Shown here: one piece after another, positions 32,388 to 40,620 of the stretch
Numbering within the stretch: the stretch's first letter is position 1
Layout of the letters: every line of letters begins with the position of its first letter
Assembly: GCA_018261905.1 (NCBI GenBank)
Contig: JAGTRU010000001.1
Coordinates: 186,001-250,000 of the forward strand
Direction of reading: 5' to 3'
Origin: Pseudomonadota bacterium
GTDB taxonomy: Bacteria; Pseudomonadota; Gammaproteobacteria; Burkholderiales; Rhodocyclaceae
DNA length: 64,000 bases
Position numbers and translations under genes: made by a program
Notes under the pieces: model-generated
Database searches by the model: none
Seen by the model: only the letters and a program-made list of their open reading frames with translations
What the model was told of the DNA's origin: nothing

Positions 32388-32426
32388 TCTGAGCCAAGAT
32401 TGTTCATGGCTGGGATGGCGGCATGA
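32379..32426 (+). pseudogene. 3' remnant of a Phd/YefM-type antitoxin
   Basis: Only 15 codons are left before the TGA that overlaps the VapC-like ATG in the usual ATGA arrangement of toxin-antitoxin operons. The residues RGSEPRLFMAGMAA vaguely match the GSAKGLF.MADDFD tail of such antitoxins. The frame is cut exactly at the dif XerC arm. Confidence 0.4.
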
Positions 32427-32809
32427 ACCTCCTGCTCGATACCCATGTTGCGCTGTGGGCCATCACCGATAGCCCACGGCTTCCCCCCAAGGCCCGCGAG
32501 TTGATTGCCTCGCCGAAAACGAATGTCTGGATCAGCACGGCAAGTATTTGGGAAATCGCCATCAAACACTCATTAGGTCGTGGTGACATGCCGATTTCTG
32601 CCCAAGACGCTCTGCGCTATTTTTTGGAGTCCGGCTATCGACAGCTTCCCATCGAAACTGAGCATGCCGTTGCCGTTGAAGACCTGCCTGCACACCATAA
32701 CGATCCGTTTGACCGCATCCTGGTCGCGCAGGCACTGGTAGAACCAATGCGATTGATGACCCACGACGCGCTAGTGGCGCTCTATAGCGACACCGTCATC
32801 AAGATTTGA
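32423..32809 (+). CDS. PIN-domain toxin (VapC-like), no intact antitoxin
   Basis: 128 aa. PIN acidic residues are visible: Asp6 in LLLDTHVALWA, Glu44 in SIWEIAIK, and Asp91 in NDPFDRILVAQAL with Asp113 in THDALVALY. This matches the PIN subgroup usually paired with Phd/YefM antitoxins. These enzymes are Mg-dependent RNases. The host gene starts 36 nt from dif. No full antitoxin gene lies upstream, so the toxin may be silent, inactive or neutralised from elsewhere. Confidence 0.88.
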   Translation: MNLLLDTHVALWAITDSPRLPPKARELIASPKTNVWISTASIWEIAIKHSLGRGDMPISAQDALRYFLESGYRQLPIETEHAVAVEDLPAHHNDPFDRILVAQALVEPMRLMTHDALVALYSDTVIKI

Positions 32810-32869
32810 AATAGAACGGGCATCTTGTAGCGTACCCGCCGCGATCCGCATCTCTTACTCGGTATGCAG

Positions 32870-32890
32870 CTATGTGTGTCACAGCACAGA
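32870..32890 (+). promoter_or_regulatory. 21-nt motif, copy 1
   Basis: CTATGTG, nine bases, ACAGA. It lies 97 nt before the glycine-zipper lipoprotein start. Five further copies with the same spacing occur at 43621, 50190, 50283, 55836 and 58666. Confidence 0.55.
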
Positions 32891-32986
32891 CGACGGTAAG
32901 AAGCGTCGGCACCCTGCTCATACCGGGTGAGCGAAAATTGCTTCGTCACTACGGACCAAATATCAATCCGTTTGCGAGGTATCCCC

Positions 32987-33217
32987 ATGAAAACAACACA
33001 GAGACTGGCCCGCATTGCGGCCTGCGGCGTATTACTGCTGGCCTTGGCGGCTTGCGACGGTATGTCGCGACGGGACAAGGATACGGCGATCGGGGCGGCG
33101 GTCGGCGGGGTTGCCGGCTCGGTTCTGACCGGCGGCGATGCGGTCGGCACCGTCGGTGGCGCCGTGGTTGGTGGCGTTATCGGCAATCAGGTCGGCAAGC
33201 CCGAAAAGAATAGATAA
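32987..33217 (+). CDS. Glycine-zipper outer-membrane lipoprotein (OsmB/YMGG-like)
   Basis: 76 aa from ATG 32987 (MKTTQRLARIAA), the in-frame Met that gives a proper lipoprotein signal; the longer frame has no signal. Lipobox LAAC at about residues 20-23. Glycine zipper GAAVGGVAGSVLTGGDAVGTVGGAVVGGVIGNQVG spans most of the mature protein, split by one turn. Such proteins sit in the envelope and are often stress-induced. Confidence 0.8.
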   Translation: MKTTQRLARIAACGVLLLALAACDGMSRRDKDTAIGAAVGGVAGSVLTGGDAVGTVGGAVVGGVIGNQVGKPEKNR

Positions 33218-33282
33218 GCCGTCGGCCCTGCGCCGGCCCTGGCTGGCGCGCCATTACAGTCCTGTCATTCCGGGAGATTGAG

Positions 33283-33471
33283 ATGTTCAAAAACACACAC
33301 CTTATTGCGGCACTTGCACTCAGCGGGCTATTCCTGGCTGGCTGCGAGAAACCCGCCGGGCCGGCCGAAAGTGCCGGCAAGGAAGTGGACAAGGCGGTCC
33401 AGGGCGCCGGACAGCAGATTGAGCGGGCCGGTGAAAAAATTCAGGATGCCGCCAAAGACGCCAAGAAATGA
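33283..33471 (+). CDS. Small lipoprotein, entericidin-like
   Basis: 62 aa. Lipobox LFLAGC with Cys21. The mature part is an amphipathic charged helix (EVDKAVQGAGQQIERAGEKIQDAAKD). Its start KPAGPAESAGKEVD closely matches KPGPAESAGKAID in the BON lipoprotein at 43943, so the two share an N-terminal module. GGGAG lies seven bases upstream. Confidence 0.75.
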   Translation: MFKNTHLIAALALSGLFLAGCEKPAGPAESAGKEVDKAVQGAGQQIERAGEKIQDAAKDAKK

Positions 33472-33538
33472 GTCCTTCCGCCTGGCCCCTGGCCAGTCAT
33501 GGTGATCCGTTGCGGGCGCTGGGCGAACGGGCAAGGCC

Positions 33539-34606
33539 GTGAACCGGCGGCGGGTTCCTGCTGGCCTTGAGGTCGCGGCCTTGGCCCTCCTCGCTCTCTT
33601 GCCAAACGCCGCCATGGCGGCCGGCGACGCCCGCGCCTGCGCCGCCGAAACCGACAATGACCAACGCCTGGGCTGCTACGACCGGATTTTTGCCGGCGAC
33701 CGGGGGACGCCGCCGAGGCCGCCCGGCAAGACCGAGTCCGTCACTCCGCTGCCGCTTGAGGCCAATGATAACGAGCATGTGCCCTCGGTGATGTCCAAGC
33801 TTTGGGAACTGGGGCCGGAAGACAAGCGGGGACGATTCGTCGTCCGCACCTATTTGCCCAATTTCCTGCTGCCCGTGCATTACACGACCAGCATCAACCG
33901 CTCACCAAGCAGCCCGACGCAAGCGCCGGGCAAAGCCAACCCCAATTACCGGAACATCGAAGCGAAGTTGCAGATTTCGCTGCGCGCCAAAATTGCCGAG
34001 GATCTGTTTTTGCCCGGCGCCGACCTGTGGTTTGCCTATACCCAGCGCTCGCTGTGGCAAATCTGGGATCGAACGGACTCGTCGCCATTTCGCAGTACCG
34101 ATTATCAGCCGGAAGCGATCTACGTCATCCCGGTGCCGCCCAGCATCGGCGAGCTCCCCTTCGGCTGGAACCTGCGCCTGTTGCAGGTGGGCATGGCGCA
34201 CCAGTCGAATGGCCAAAGCGATCCGCTCTCCAGGAGCTGGAACCGCATCTATGCCGGCATCGGCCTGGAGCATGGCGACGTCGGTCTGCACCTGCGGCTC
34301 AACAAACGCCTGCCGGAAACCAAGAATAACGATCAGAACCCCGACCTGACCAGCCAGATCGGACGCGGCGAGATTGCAATGAACTGGTATCCCGGCCCAT
34401 CCACGCTGGCCTTGAGCTGGCGCACCAGCCTCAGCAGCCTTAGTCGCGGCTCGCTTCAGTTCGACCTGACCCACCCGGTTTTTGCCGACAAGCCGACCGG
34501 CCTGCGTTGGTATGCGCAATTATTCACCGGCTACGGCGAAACCTTGCTCGACTATAACCATCGGCAAACCAGGATCGGCCTCGGGCTCAGCCTGTTCCAG
34601 TTCTGA
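33539..34606 (+). CDS. pldA: Outer-membrane phospholipase A1
   Basis: 355 aa from a GTG at 33539. Signal peptide at about residues 1-27 (ALALLALLPNAAMA). The active-site block VGMAHQSNGQSDPLSRSWNR gives His221, Ser223 and Asn235, with the same spacing as His142/Ser144/Asn156 of E. coli OMPLA. Alternating strands to a C-terminal SLFQF fit a 12-strand barrel. It hydrolyses phospholipids misplaced in the outer leaflet, complementing the Mla-type transport operon at 51-54.6 kb. Confidence 0.92.
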   Translation: MNRRRVPAGLEVAALALLALLPNAAMAAGDARACAAETDNDQRLGCYDRIFAGDRGTPPRPPGKTESVTPLPLEANDNEHVPSVMSKLWELGPEDKRGRFVVRTYLPNFLLPVHYTTSINRSPSSPTQAPGKANPNYRNIEAKLQISLRAKIAEDLFLPGADLWFAYTQRSLWQIWDRTDSSPFRSTDYQPEAIYVIPVPPSIGELPFGWNLRLLQVGMAHQSNGQSDPLSRSWNRIYAGIGLEHGDVGLHLRLNKRLPETKNNDQNPDLTSQIGRGEIAMNWYPGPSTLALSWRTSLSSLSRGSLQFDLTHPVFADKPTGLRWYAQLFTGYGETLLDYNHRQTRIGLGLSLFQF

Positions 34607-34671
34607 AGGCCGGTCCCGGCGGCCCCCCTGCCCTTGCCTGAGACCTGGCCGGATTTCAATTAGCAGTTGAA

Positions 34672-35658
34672 ATGCCCGGCGAAAAGGTCGAACATGCTGC
34701 CCCTTTCGCCAGTCGTATGGCTGGCGCAGCAACCAGAACAGGTACCGTGGCCGTGGCTTTCAAAGATAATTCCGCAGAACTCAAGCTGATCGATATTGCG
34801 CTGATCGACCCCGACCCGGCGCATCCCCGGCGCCATTGCGACGAGGTCGCCCTCAAGGGGCTGGCCAACTCGATCCACAGCAAGGGCCTGATCCAGCCGG
34901 TGCTGGTCCAGCCGGCCGACGCGGCCGGCCGCTACCGGCTGATCGTCGGCGAACGCCGTTGGCGCGCCGCCCAGCTAGCTGGCGAAACGCAGGTGCCGGC
35001 GCTGGTCCGCGCCTGCGCCGCCGACGAGTGCCTGGAAATCCAGGTATTCGAGAATCTCGGCCTGGGCCTGCGGGTACCGCTCGAGCCGCGCGAAATGGCC
35101 GGCGCCATCCAGAACATCGCCGAACGCTTCGCAAGCCGCGAGGCCGCGGCCGAACATTTCGGCCGCAATCCGACCTGGCTCAACCAGGCCACGGCCGCCG
35201 CCAACCTCTCACCCAAGGTCACCGCCCTGCTCGACTCCGGCAAGATCGCCAGCACCAGCACGGCGATCCAGCTCGAGCGCCTGGCCCAGAAAAATATCGC
35301 CAAGGCCGAGACCCTGATCGATCAGGTCGAACAGTTGCCGGAAGGAGAAAAACTGTCGAAAACGGTGGTCGACCGGGCGCTCAGCGAAGAAGGCCTGCGT
35401 CGCGGCAAGAAGAAACCGCTCGCCGACGAGGCCGCGGCCCCCGTTGCCCCGACCCCGACCGTGGTCGCGCCAGCGCCGACCGCCGCCGCCCCATCGGCAA
35501 CGGCGGCCCCCGGACTGAGCAGCCGCCGGGTCAATCCGTCGAAGATCCGCCTGGTCGCCGAGATTCTCGGTCTGGCCGATGGCGACGAGGATGAAGTACT
35601 CTCCCGCCTGGTCGATGAATTCCTGGCCATGCAGGGCGACGCCGGTTCGGCCGCCTGA
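34672..35658 (+). CDS. Orphan ParB-family protein
   Basis: 328 aa. The ParB N-terminal domain has a GERRWRAA box at residues 93-100, followed by an HTH region (FASREAAAEHFGRNPTWLNQATAAANLSPKV) and a Pro/Ala linker (about 255-285). The second CTP-binding box is ENLGLGLRVPLEPREMA instead of ENIQRxxLxPxEEA, so it lacks the usual Gln-Arg. No parA is adjacent. It lies near dif, not near the origin, so it is unlikely to be the chromosomal ParB. More likely a nucleoid or regulatory paralogue, or plasmid-derived. The exact start is uncertain. Confidence 0.85.
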   Translation: MPGEKVEHAAPFASRMAGAATRTGTVAVAFKDNSAELKLIDIALIDPDPAHPRRHCDEVALKGLANSIHSKGLIQPVLVQPADAAGRYRLIVGERRWRAAQLAGETQVPALVRACAADECLEIQVFENLGLGLRVPLEPREMAGAIQNIAERFASREAAAEHFGRNPTWLNQATAAANLSPKVTALLDSGKIASTSTAIQLERLAQKNIAKAETLIDQVEQLPEGEKLSKTVVDRALSEEGLRRGKKKPLADEAAAPVAPTPTVVAPAPTAAAPSATAAPGLSSRRVNPSKIRLVAEILGLADGDEDEVLSRLVDEFLAMQGDAGSAA

Positions 35659-35678
35659 AACACAGCGAAAGCCCCGCC

Positions 35679-36179
35679 ATGAACGAAGACAGCCACAACG
35701 ACATCGCCGACGACCCGGACAGCACCATTTTCGAAGCACTGCTCTGGCGCAACAAGGGGTGGACGGCGCGCGTCATCAAGAACGAGGACGATGATGGCTG
35801 GGCGGTCGAAATGATCAAGGAAGGCGAAACGGAACCGGCCCTGGTCGGGCCGTGGACCATGGGCCGCGACAAGAAAAACCCGAAGCCGCTCGACGCCAAC
35901 GCCTTCGCGACCCTGGTCAAGACCGCCTCGGAAGTCCTGCGTCGGCACGAACAGCACCTGCACGCGCTCTATCACCAAAAGATCACCGTGACGACCGAAG
36001 CCGGCCCGGTCAGCGTGACGCTCGACATCGTGGCCGACGAAGATGACCCCTACGCCAAGCTGGCGGCGTACGATATCGCCGGCGAACAGCTCGCCGAACA
36101 GCGGGTCGAGGCCAATTTCAAGCTCAGCATGAAGAGCGCCAGCGCCTGGATCGCCAGCGAGTTCCGGCAACCCGGCTAG
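35679..36179 (+). CDS. Hypothetical protein following parB
   Basis: 166 aa, 20 nt after the ParB-like gene and probably co-transcribed. Acidic and soluble, with WNKGWTARVIKNEDDDGWAVEM-like strands (written WRNKGWTARVIKNEDDDGW in the sequence) and a helical middle (FATLVKTASEVLRRHEQHLHAL). No motif recognised. Confidence 0.7.
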   Translation: MNEDSHNDIADDPDSTIFEALLWRNKGWTARVIKNEDDDGWAVEMIKEGETEPALVGPWTMGRDKKNPKPLDANAFATLVKTASEVLRRHEQHLHALYHQKITVTTEAGPVSVTLDIVADEDDPYAKLAAYDIAGEQLAEQRVEANFKLSMKSASAWIASEFRQPG

Positions 36180-36260
36180 CGCCTCAAGCGGCGGTGCGCC
36201 CCTTGCATTACCAGGATAACGGGCTATTCATGAGCACCGGCGAGACGACCCACCTCCCCT

Positions 36261-36313
36261 CGCCAAGCCTCTGTTTTTCCTCCGCTTCTCTGCGACTCTG
36301 CGGTTCAATTGAA
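36261..36313 (+). repeat. Partial copy of the ~165-bp intergenic repeat
   Basis: Contains GCCAAGCCTCTGTTTTTCC, TCTCTGCGACTCTGCGG and TTCAATTG. Only the right third of the element is present. Same orientation as the 38301 copy. Confidence 0.6.
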
Positions 36314-36324
36314 ATGCCCGCACC

Positions 36325-37329
36325 TCAGGCGGCACCGGCCACCTGCGCGACGAGGCTGAGCGAACGCAGGCGCAGCGCCGGTTCGAAGATATCGCAGACC
36401 AGCATCATTTCATCGGCCGCCGTCACCTGCTGCAATTGGCGCAGGCCGGCGGCCACCCGCTCCGCCCCGCCGATCACGGCGGCGCCGAGAAAGTCGCCGA
36501 TGGCCGAACGTTCGTGCGCGGCCAGGCTGGCCAGATAGTTTTCCACCGGCGGCGGTAGGCCACCCCGGTCGCCGCGCAGGATGCCGAGCACCCGCTGGTA
36601 GGTGCTGCTGGCCAGGAATTCGGCCTCGTCGTCGCTGGCCGCGGCGATCACTGGCACGCCGATCATCACGTAGGGCTTGGCCAGTTTTTCCGACGGCTGA
36701 AACTTGCGGCGGTAGAGTTCGATGGCCGGAAGCAGTTGGGCCGGGGCGAAATGCGCAGCGAAGGCATAAGGCAGGCCGCGCTCGGCGGCCAGGCGGGCCG
36801 AAAACAGGCTGGAACCGAGCAGCCAGATCGGCACCTCGCTGCCGGCACCGGGCGTCGCGATGATGTGCTGACCGGGCTGGGCCGGCCCGAGCAGGAGCTG
36901 CAGTTCGGCCACGGCGCGCGGAAAATCGGCCTCCGTTTCCGGACGGTCACGGCGCAAGGCCCGCATCGTCGTTTGATCGGTGCCGGGAGCGCGCCCCAGC
37001 CCGAGGTCGATGCGCTCCGGATAGAGCTCGGCCAGGGTACCGAAGGCTTCCGCCACCACCAGCGGCGCATGGTTGGGCAGCATGATGCCGCCCGAGCCGA
37101 CCCGGATGCGCCGGGTTGCCCCGGCGATATGGCCGACCAGGACGGCCGTCGCCGAACTGGCGATGCCCGCCATGTTGTGATGTTCGGCCAGCCAGTAACG
37201 GGTGAAGCCGAGCATTTCGACATGCCGGGCGGTGTCGCGGGCAAGGCTCAGCGCCTCGGCCACCGTGCCGCCCTGGCGGACGGTAACAAGGTCGAGCATC
37301 GAGAGTTTGGTGTGCTGCAGGCTATTCAT
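36325..37329 (-). CDS. Luciferase-like flavin-dependent monooxygenase (LLM class, YhbW-like)
   Basis: 334 aa from ATG 37329, overlapping the EamA gene stop by 4 bp (ATGA). LLM pattern: [61 protein letters not shown] and [15 protein letters not shown]- or F420-type TIM barrel; betaproteobacterial members usually use FMNH2. Substrate unknown. A longer reading frame that extends to 38298 only reflects the EamA gene read in another frame. Confidence 0.88.
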   Translation of the reverse strand: MNSLQHTKLSMLDLVTVRQGGTVAEALSLARDTARHVEMLGFTRYWLAEHHNMAGIASSATAVLVGHIAGATRRIRVGSGGIMLPNHAPLVVAEAFGTLAELYPERIDLGLGRAPGTDQTTMRALRRDRPETEADFPRAVAELQLLLGPAQPGQHIIATPGAGSEVPIWLLGSSLFSARLAAERGLPYAFAAHFAPAQLLPAIELYRRKFQPSEKLAKPYVMIGVPVIAAASDDEAEFLASSTYQRVLGILRGDRGGLPPPVENYLASLAAHERSAIGDFLGAAVIGGAERVAAGLRQLQQVTAADEMMLVCDIFEPALRLRSLSLVAQVAGAA

Positions 37330-38240
37330 GTTCGCTCCGCCATGACGTTTACCGGGTTGCGCCGGCTGGCCGCCCAGCCAAGCAAGGAAAGCAGCGCCAA
37401 GCCGCTGCCGATGAGGACGATGCCGGCAATTTCGCTGGTTTTGAAGGCTTCGCCGAAGGTCAGGCGCGACGAAAGAATGGCCACCACCGGCGTACCGAGC
37501 ACCGACAGGCTGGCTTCCCAGGCCGGCACGCGGTCGAGGATGTAGATCCACAGCCACCAGCACATGGCGGTGCTGGCGATCGACATGAAGGCAAGGATGC
37601 CGAGATAGGAAGCGTTCCACTCGGTGGGGTGCTCGGGCACCAGGACAGCGAGCAGAATCAGTGGCACGGCACCGATGATCATCTGCCAGGTCGTCAGGGT
37701 CAGCAGGTCGACCGGCGTCTGGCCGCGCAGGCGCTTGATCAGGATGGTGCCGGTCGCCCAGCACAAGGCCGCCATCAGGCCGAGGAACTTGCTGAACAGG
37801 CTGGCCTGCATGTCCCACGGTTCGATGATCAGGAGCAGGCCGCCCAGCGTACTCGCCGCCGCCAGCCACTGCTTGCCGCGCACCCGTTCGCCGAGGATCG
37901 GCCAGGCCAGCAGCAGGGTCCAGATCGGCATGGTGAAGATGAGAACCGCCGTCTTGCCGGGGCCGCCTTCGACCAGCGCCCAGGTCTGAAAAATCATGAA
38001 GCCGGCGACCTGGGCCAAGCCGATGGCGATGGTCTGGCGCGGCGCCACCAGTTTCAGTGAACGGCCGCTCAACTTGAGGGCGACCAAGAGGGCCAGGGCG
38101 GCGCCGACACAACGCTCGGCGGCAAAGGCGAAGGGCGGCGCGTAGGCCAGCCCCTGCTTGGCGAGCACCCAGGTGTAACCCCAGGTCAAGGAGAGAATGA
38201 TCAGGGCAAACGCGGGTAGCCAACGGCGGTATTCGGACAT
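37326..38240 (-). CDS. EamA/DMT-family transporter
   Basis: 304 aa with ten predicted membrane helices in two EamA repeats (first: [20 protein letters not shown]; second begins near [19 protein letters not shown]). Drug/metabolite exporter family. Translationally coupled to the LLM monooxygenase, so it may export or import the substrate or product of that enzyme. Inner membrane. Confidence 0.88.
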   Translation of the reverse strand: MSEYRRWLPAFALIILSLTWGYTWVLAKQGLAYAPPFAFAAERCVGAALALLVALKLSGRSLKLVAPRQTIAIGLAQVAGFMIFQTWALVEGGPGKTAVLIFTMPIWTLLLAWPILGERVRGKQWLAAASTLGGLLLIIEPWDMQASLFSKFLGLMAALCWATGTILIKRLRGQTPVDLLTLTTWQMIIGAVPLILLAVLVPEHPTEWNASYLGILAFMSIASTAMCWWLWIYILDRVPAWEASLSVLGTPVVAILSSRLTFGEAFKTSEIAGIVLIGSGLALLSLLGWAASRRNPVNVMAERT

Positions 38241-38300
38241 GAAATTTCCGGGAAAAATGGCCCCGGCCGGCAGTCGACCGGTCAGGGCCAGAGGTCAATT

Positions 38301-38458
38301 AACCTGAAAACCTTACCGCAGCGTCGCAAAGGAGCGGAGAGGAACGCCAATACAGCGGCTTGCATCGTTTTTGCAGCTCACCCAAAAGGTCGGCCGAATA
38401 ATCCACGCAAGCCTCGGTTTTTCCTCTACGTCTCTGCGGTTTAGTTGGGTTTTCTAGG
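38301..38458 (+). repeat. ~165-bp intergenic repeat, good copy (plus)
   Basis: Starts CCTGAAAACCTTACCGCAG, contains CGGCTTGCATCGTTTTT and GGCCGAATAATCCACGCAAG, and ends TCTCTGCGG followed by GTTTTCTAG. It sits between the convergent ends of the EamA promoter side and nemA. Confidence 0.8.
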
Positions 38459-38466
38459 ATTAAAAA

Positions 38467-39549
38467 TCAGGCAGCCAGCGCCGGGTAGTCGGTATACCCC
38501 TCGGCCCCACCCCCGTAGAGCGTGTCGGCCCGCAGTTCGTTCAACGGCAGATCGTCCTTCAGGCGGCGGACCAGGTCCGGCGTGCTGATGAACGATCGAC
38601 CGAAGGCGACCAGGTCCGCCTTGCCGGCCGCCACATTGGCCATCGCCAGCTCGCGCGAATAGCCGTTATTGAGCATCCAGGCCCCGGGGAAGGCGCGGTG
38701 CAGCGCTTCGTAGTCGAAGGCCTTGCCCTCGGGCGCCCGCGTACCGCCGGTTTCACCCTCGATGACGTGCAGGTAGGCCAGGCCGAGGGGGGCCAATTGC
38801 TCGACGACATAGCCGTAGAGGGCCTGCGGATCGCTGTCGAGCGGCGCAGTGAAGGTGGTCATCGGGCTCAGACGGAGGCCGGTACGGCCGGCGCCGATTT
38901 CCGCGCTGACCGCCTGGACGACTTCGAGCAGCAGACGGGCGCGGTTGGCAATACTGCCGCCGTACGGGCCGCTGCGGTCATTGACGCTGTCACGCAGGAA
39001 TTGTTCGAGCAGATAGGTGTTGGCGCCATGCACCTCGACGCCATCGAAACCGGCGGCCAGGGCATTGCTGGCGGCCCGGCGGTAGTCCTCAATGAGGGCC
39101 GGGATTTCGTCGTCGCGCAGGGCGCGCGGCGTCGATACCGGGACAAAGCCTTCGCTGGTGTAGGTCATCGCCTCGGCACGACGTGCCGTGGACGAAACCG
39201 GAGCGGCGCCGTCCGGCAACAGGGAGGAATGGGCAATCCGGCCGACGTGCCAGAGCTGGATGACGATCTTGCCCCCCGCCGCATGGACGGCATCGGTAAC
39301 TTGCCGCCAGCCGGCGATCTGTGCCGCGCTATGGATGCCCGGGGTGTCGAGGTAGCCCTGCGCCATCGGGCTGATCTGGCTGGCTTCGCTGATAATCAGG
39401 CCGGCCGTGGCGCGCTGGCGGTAATACTCGACGGCCAGTGCGCCCGGTACCTGCCCGGCGCCGGCACGATTGCGCGTCAACGGTGCCATGACGATACGGT
39501 TGGCCAATTCGAGTTGGCCGATTGTGATGGGATCGAACAAGGAATTCAT
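38467..39549 (-). CDS. nemA: N-ethylmaleimide reductase / Old Yellow Enzyme
   Basis: 360 aa. TIM-barrel OYE motifs: LANRIVMAPLTRNRAGAGQVPG, QLWHVGRIAH, GFDGVEVHGANTYLLEQFLRDSVN (FMN and substrate-binding His-Gly-Ala-Asn) and NRARLLLEVVQAV. Reduces alpha,beta-unsaturated carbonyls, maleimides and nitro-compounds with NADPH and FMN. GGAG lies nine bases upstream, and the NemR-type operator at 39582 is 33 bp upstream of the start. It responds to electrophiles through NemR. Confidence 0.93.
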   Translation of the reverse strand: MNSLFDPITIGQLELANRIVMAPLTRNRAGAGQVPGALAVEYYRQRATAGLIISEASQISPMAQGYLDTPGIHSAAQIAGWRQVTDAVHAAGGKIVIQLWHVGRIAHSSLLPDGAAPVSSTARRAEAMTYTSEGFVPVSTPRALRDDEIPALIEDYRRAASNALAAGFDGVEVHGANTYLLEQFLRDSVNDRSGPYGGSIANRARLLLEVVQAVSAEIGAGRTGLRLSPMTTFTAPLDSDPQALYGYVVEQLAPLGLAYLHVIEGETGGTRAPEGKAFDYEALHRAFPGAWMLNNGYSRELAMANVAAGKADLVAFGRSFISTPDLVRRLKDDLPLNELRADTLYGGGAEGYTDYPALAA

Positions 39550-39581
39550 CGGTAATTCTCCTTAACGGGTGGTATAAAAAT

Positions 39582-39596
39582 TAGACCGGTCGTCTA
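39582..39596. promoter_or_regulatory. NemR operator upstream of nemA
   Basis: TAGACCGGTCGTCTA, a dyad with TAGAC/GTCTA arms, almost identical to the site before nemR at 40320. It overlaps the likely nemA promoter (GGTATAAAAAT adjacent). Confidence 0.8.
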
Positions 39597-39709
39597 TTGC
39601 CGGAGGTAAAAAAATGGGCCGCCACCGAAGGCGACCGGAAAGATATCTATCTAAAAACTTCTCTGTCCCTGCTTCACTAAGCCACATCGCGCTTTGCGGG
39701 AAAAACCGC

Positions 39710-40297
39710 TCAACGTGAAAGCAACCTTTGCGTGAATTTCATGGCGTTATCGAGCGCCGTGCTGTCGCGGTGCAGCTTGCCGATCAAGCTGGCGCCCAGC
39801 CACAACTGGTAAAGCATCTGCGCCGTTGCCAGCGGCTCCAGCGTCGGCGGCAGCGAGGCATCGGCCTGGCCGCCCTCGATCAGGGCGGCAATCCGGGCGA
39901 CGATCTGATCGGTCCCATCACGCAGAGTGATGCGCATGCTGTCGGACAAATCGGCCACTTCAGCACTCAACTTGACGACCAGGCATTTCTGCTCGGTACA
40001 GGCAGCGCATTGCGAGTTCAACCATTGCTGCCAGTAACGCAGCAGTCGCTCACGACCGTCTGCCGCATCGGCCTGCATCAATTGCTCGATGGTCGCCAGG
40101 TAATGCTCGAAATAGCTCTCCAGCAACGCCTGGCCGTATTGCTCCTTGGATTCGAAATAGTGATAGAACGAACCTTTGGGCACCCCGGCCGCTTTCAGGA
40201 TTTCATTGAGACCGACGCTGGAAAAGCCCTTGCCGGCGATGATCCGGTTGCCGGTATCGAGGATGTGCTGACGCGTATTGTCGTGACGAATGTTCAT
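39710..40297 (-). CDS. nemR: TetR-family electrophile-sensing repressor
   Basis: 195 aa from ATG 40297 (MNIRHDNTRQHILDTG), which fits the TetR N-terminus; the upstream ATG at 40315 is less likely. HTH: SSVGLNEILKAAGVPKGSFYHYFESKE. The block KCLVVKLSAEVADLSDSMR matches CLTVKLSAEVCDLSEDMR of E. coli NemR, and Cys105 corresponds to the redox-sensing Cys106. Cys97 and Cys100 are additional. It represses nemA and itself until modified by hypochlorite or electrophiles. Operators lie at both promoters. Confidence 0.9.
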   Translation of the reverse strand: MNIRHDNTRQHILDTGNRIIAGKGFSSVGLNEILKAAGVPKGSFYHYFESKEQYGQALLESYFEHYLATIEQLMQADAADGRERLLRYWQQWLNSQCAACTEQKCLVVKLSAEVADLSDSMRITLRDGTDQIVARIAALIEGGQADASLPPTLEPLATAQMLYQLWLGASLIGKLHRDSTALDNAMKFTQRLLSR

Positions 40298-40319
40298 GGA
40301 AACGGAGATTGCCACAGAT

Positions 40320-40334
40320 TAGACCAGTCGTCTA
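40320..40334. promoter_or_regulatory. NemR operator upstream of nemR
   Basis: TAGACCAGTCGTCTA, 23 bp before the nemR start. It differs from the nemA operator by one base in the centre. Confidence 0.8.
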
Positions 40335-40373
40335 GTAATAAAATCATGCGCAATGAGGTGCTCTTGCTTCATC

Positions 40374-40540
40374 CCTGAAAACGCAATTAATCCGCAGAGA
40401 TGCGGAGATGCTGAGGAAAAACAGAGGCTTGCATGGATTATTTGGCCAACCTTTGGGGTGAGCTGTAAAAAAACGATGCAAGCCACTGTTTTCACGTTCT
40501 TCTCTGCCCCTTTGCGCCTCTGCGGTAAGGTTTTCAGGTT
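40374..40540 (-). repeat. ~165-bp intergenic repeat, good copy (minus)
   Basis: Inverted relative to the 38301 copy. Contains GCAGAGATGCGGAG, AGAGGCTTGCATGGATTATT, CGATGCAAGCCACTGTTTTC and CTCTGCGGTAAGGTTTTCAGG. With the operator it accounts for the 305 bp between nemR and the GGDEF-EAL gene. Confidence 0.8.
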
Positions 40541-40620
40541 CATTCGTCCCCCCTGTTGCCGTGATTTCTACGTTGCAATTTACTTTAAATTTTAACTATA
40601 ACATTTTGATTTATTTATAA

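Noticed and set aside
36325..38298. Apparent 657-aa fusion upstream of the LLM monooxygenase
   Set aside because: The N-terminal 320 residues are the EamA gene read in another frame. The real start is the ATG at 37329 in an ATGA overlap.
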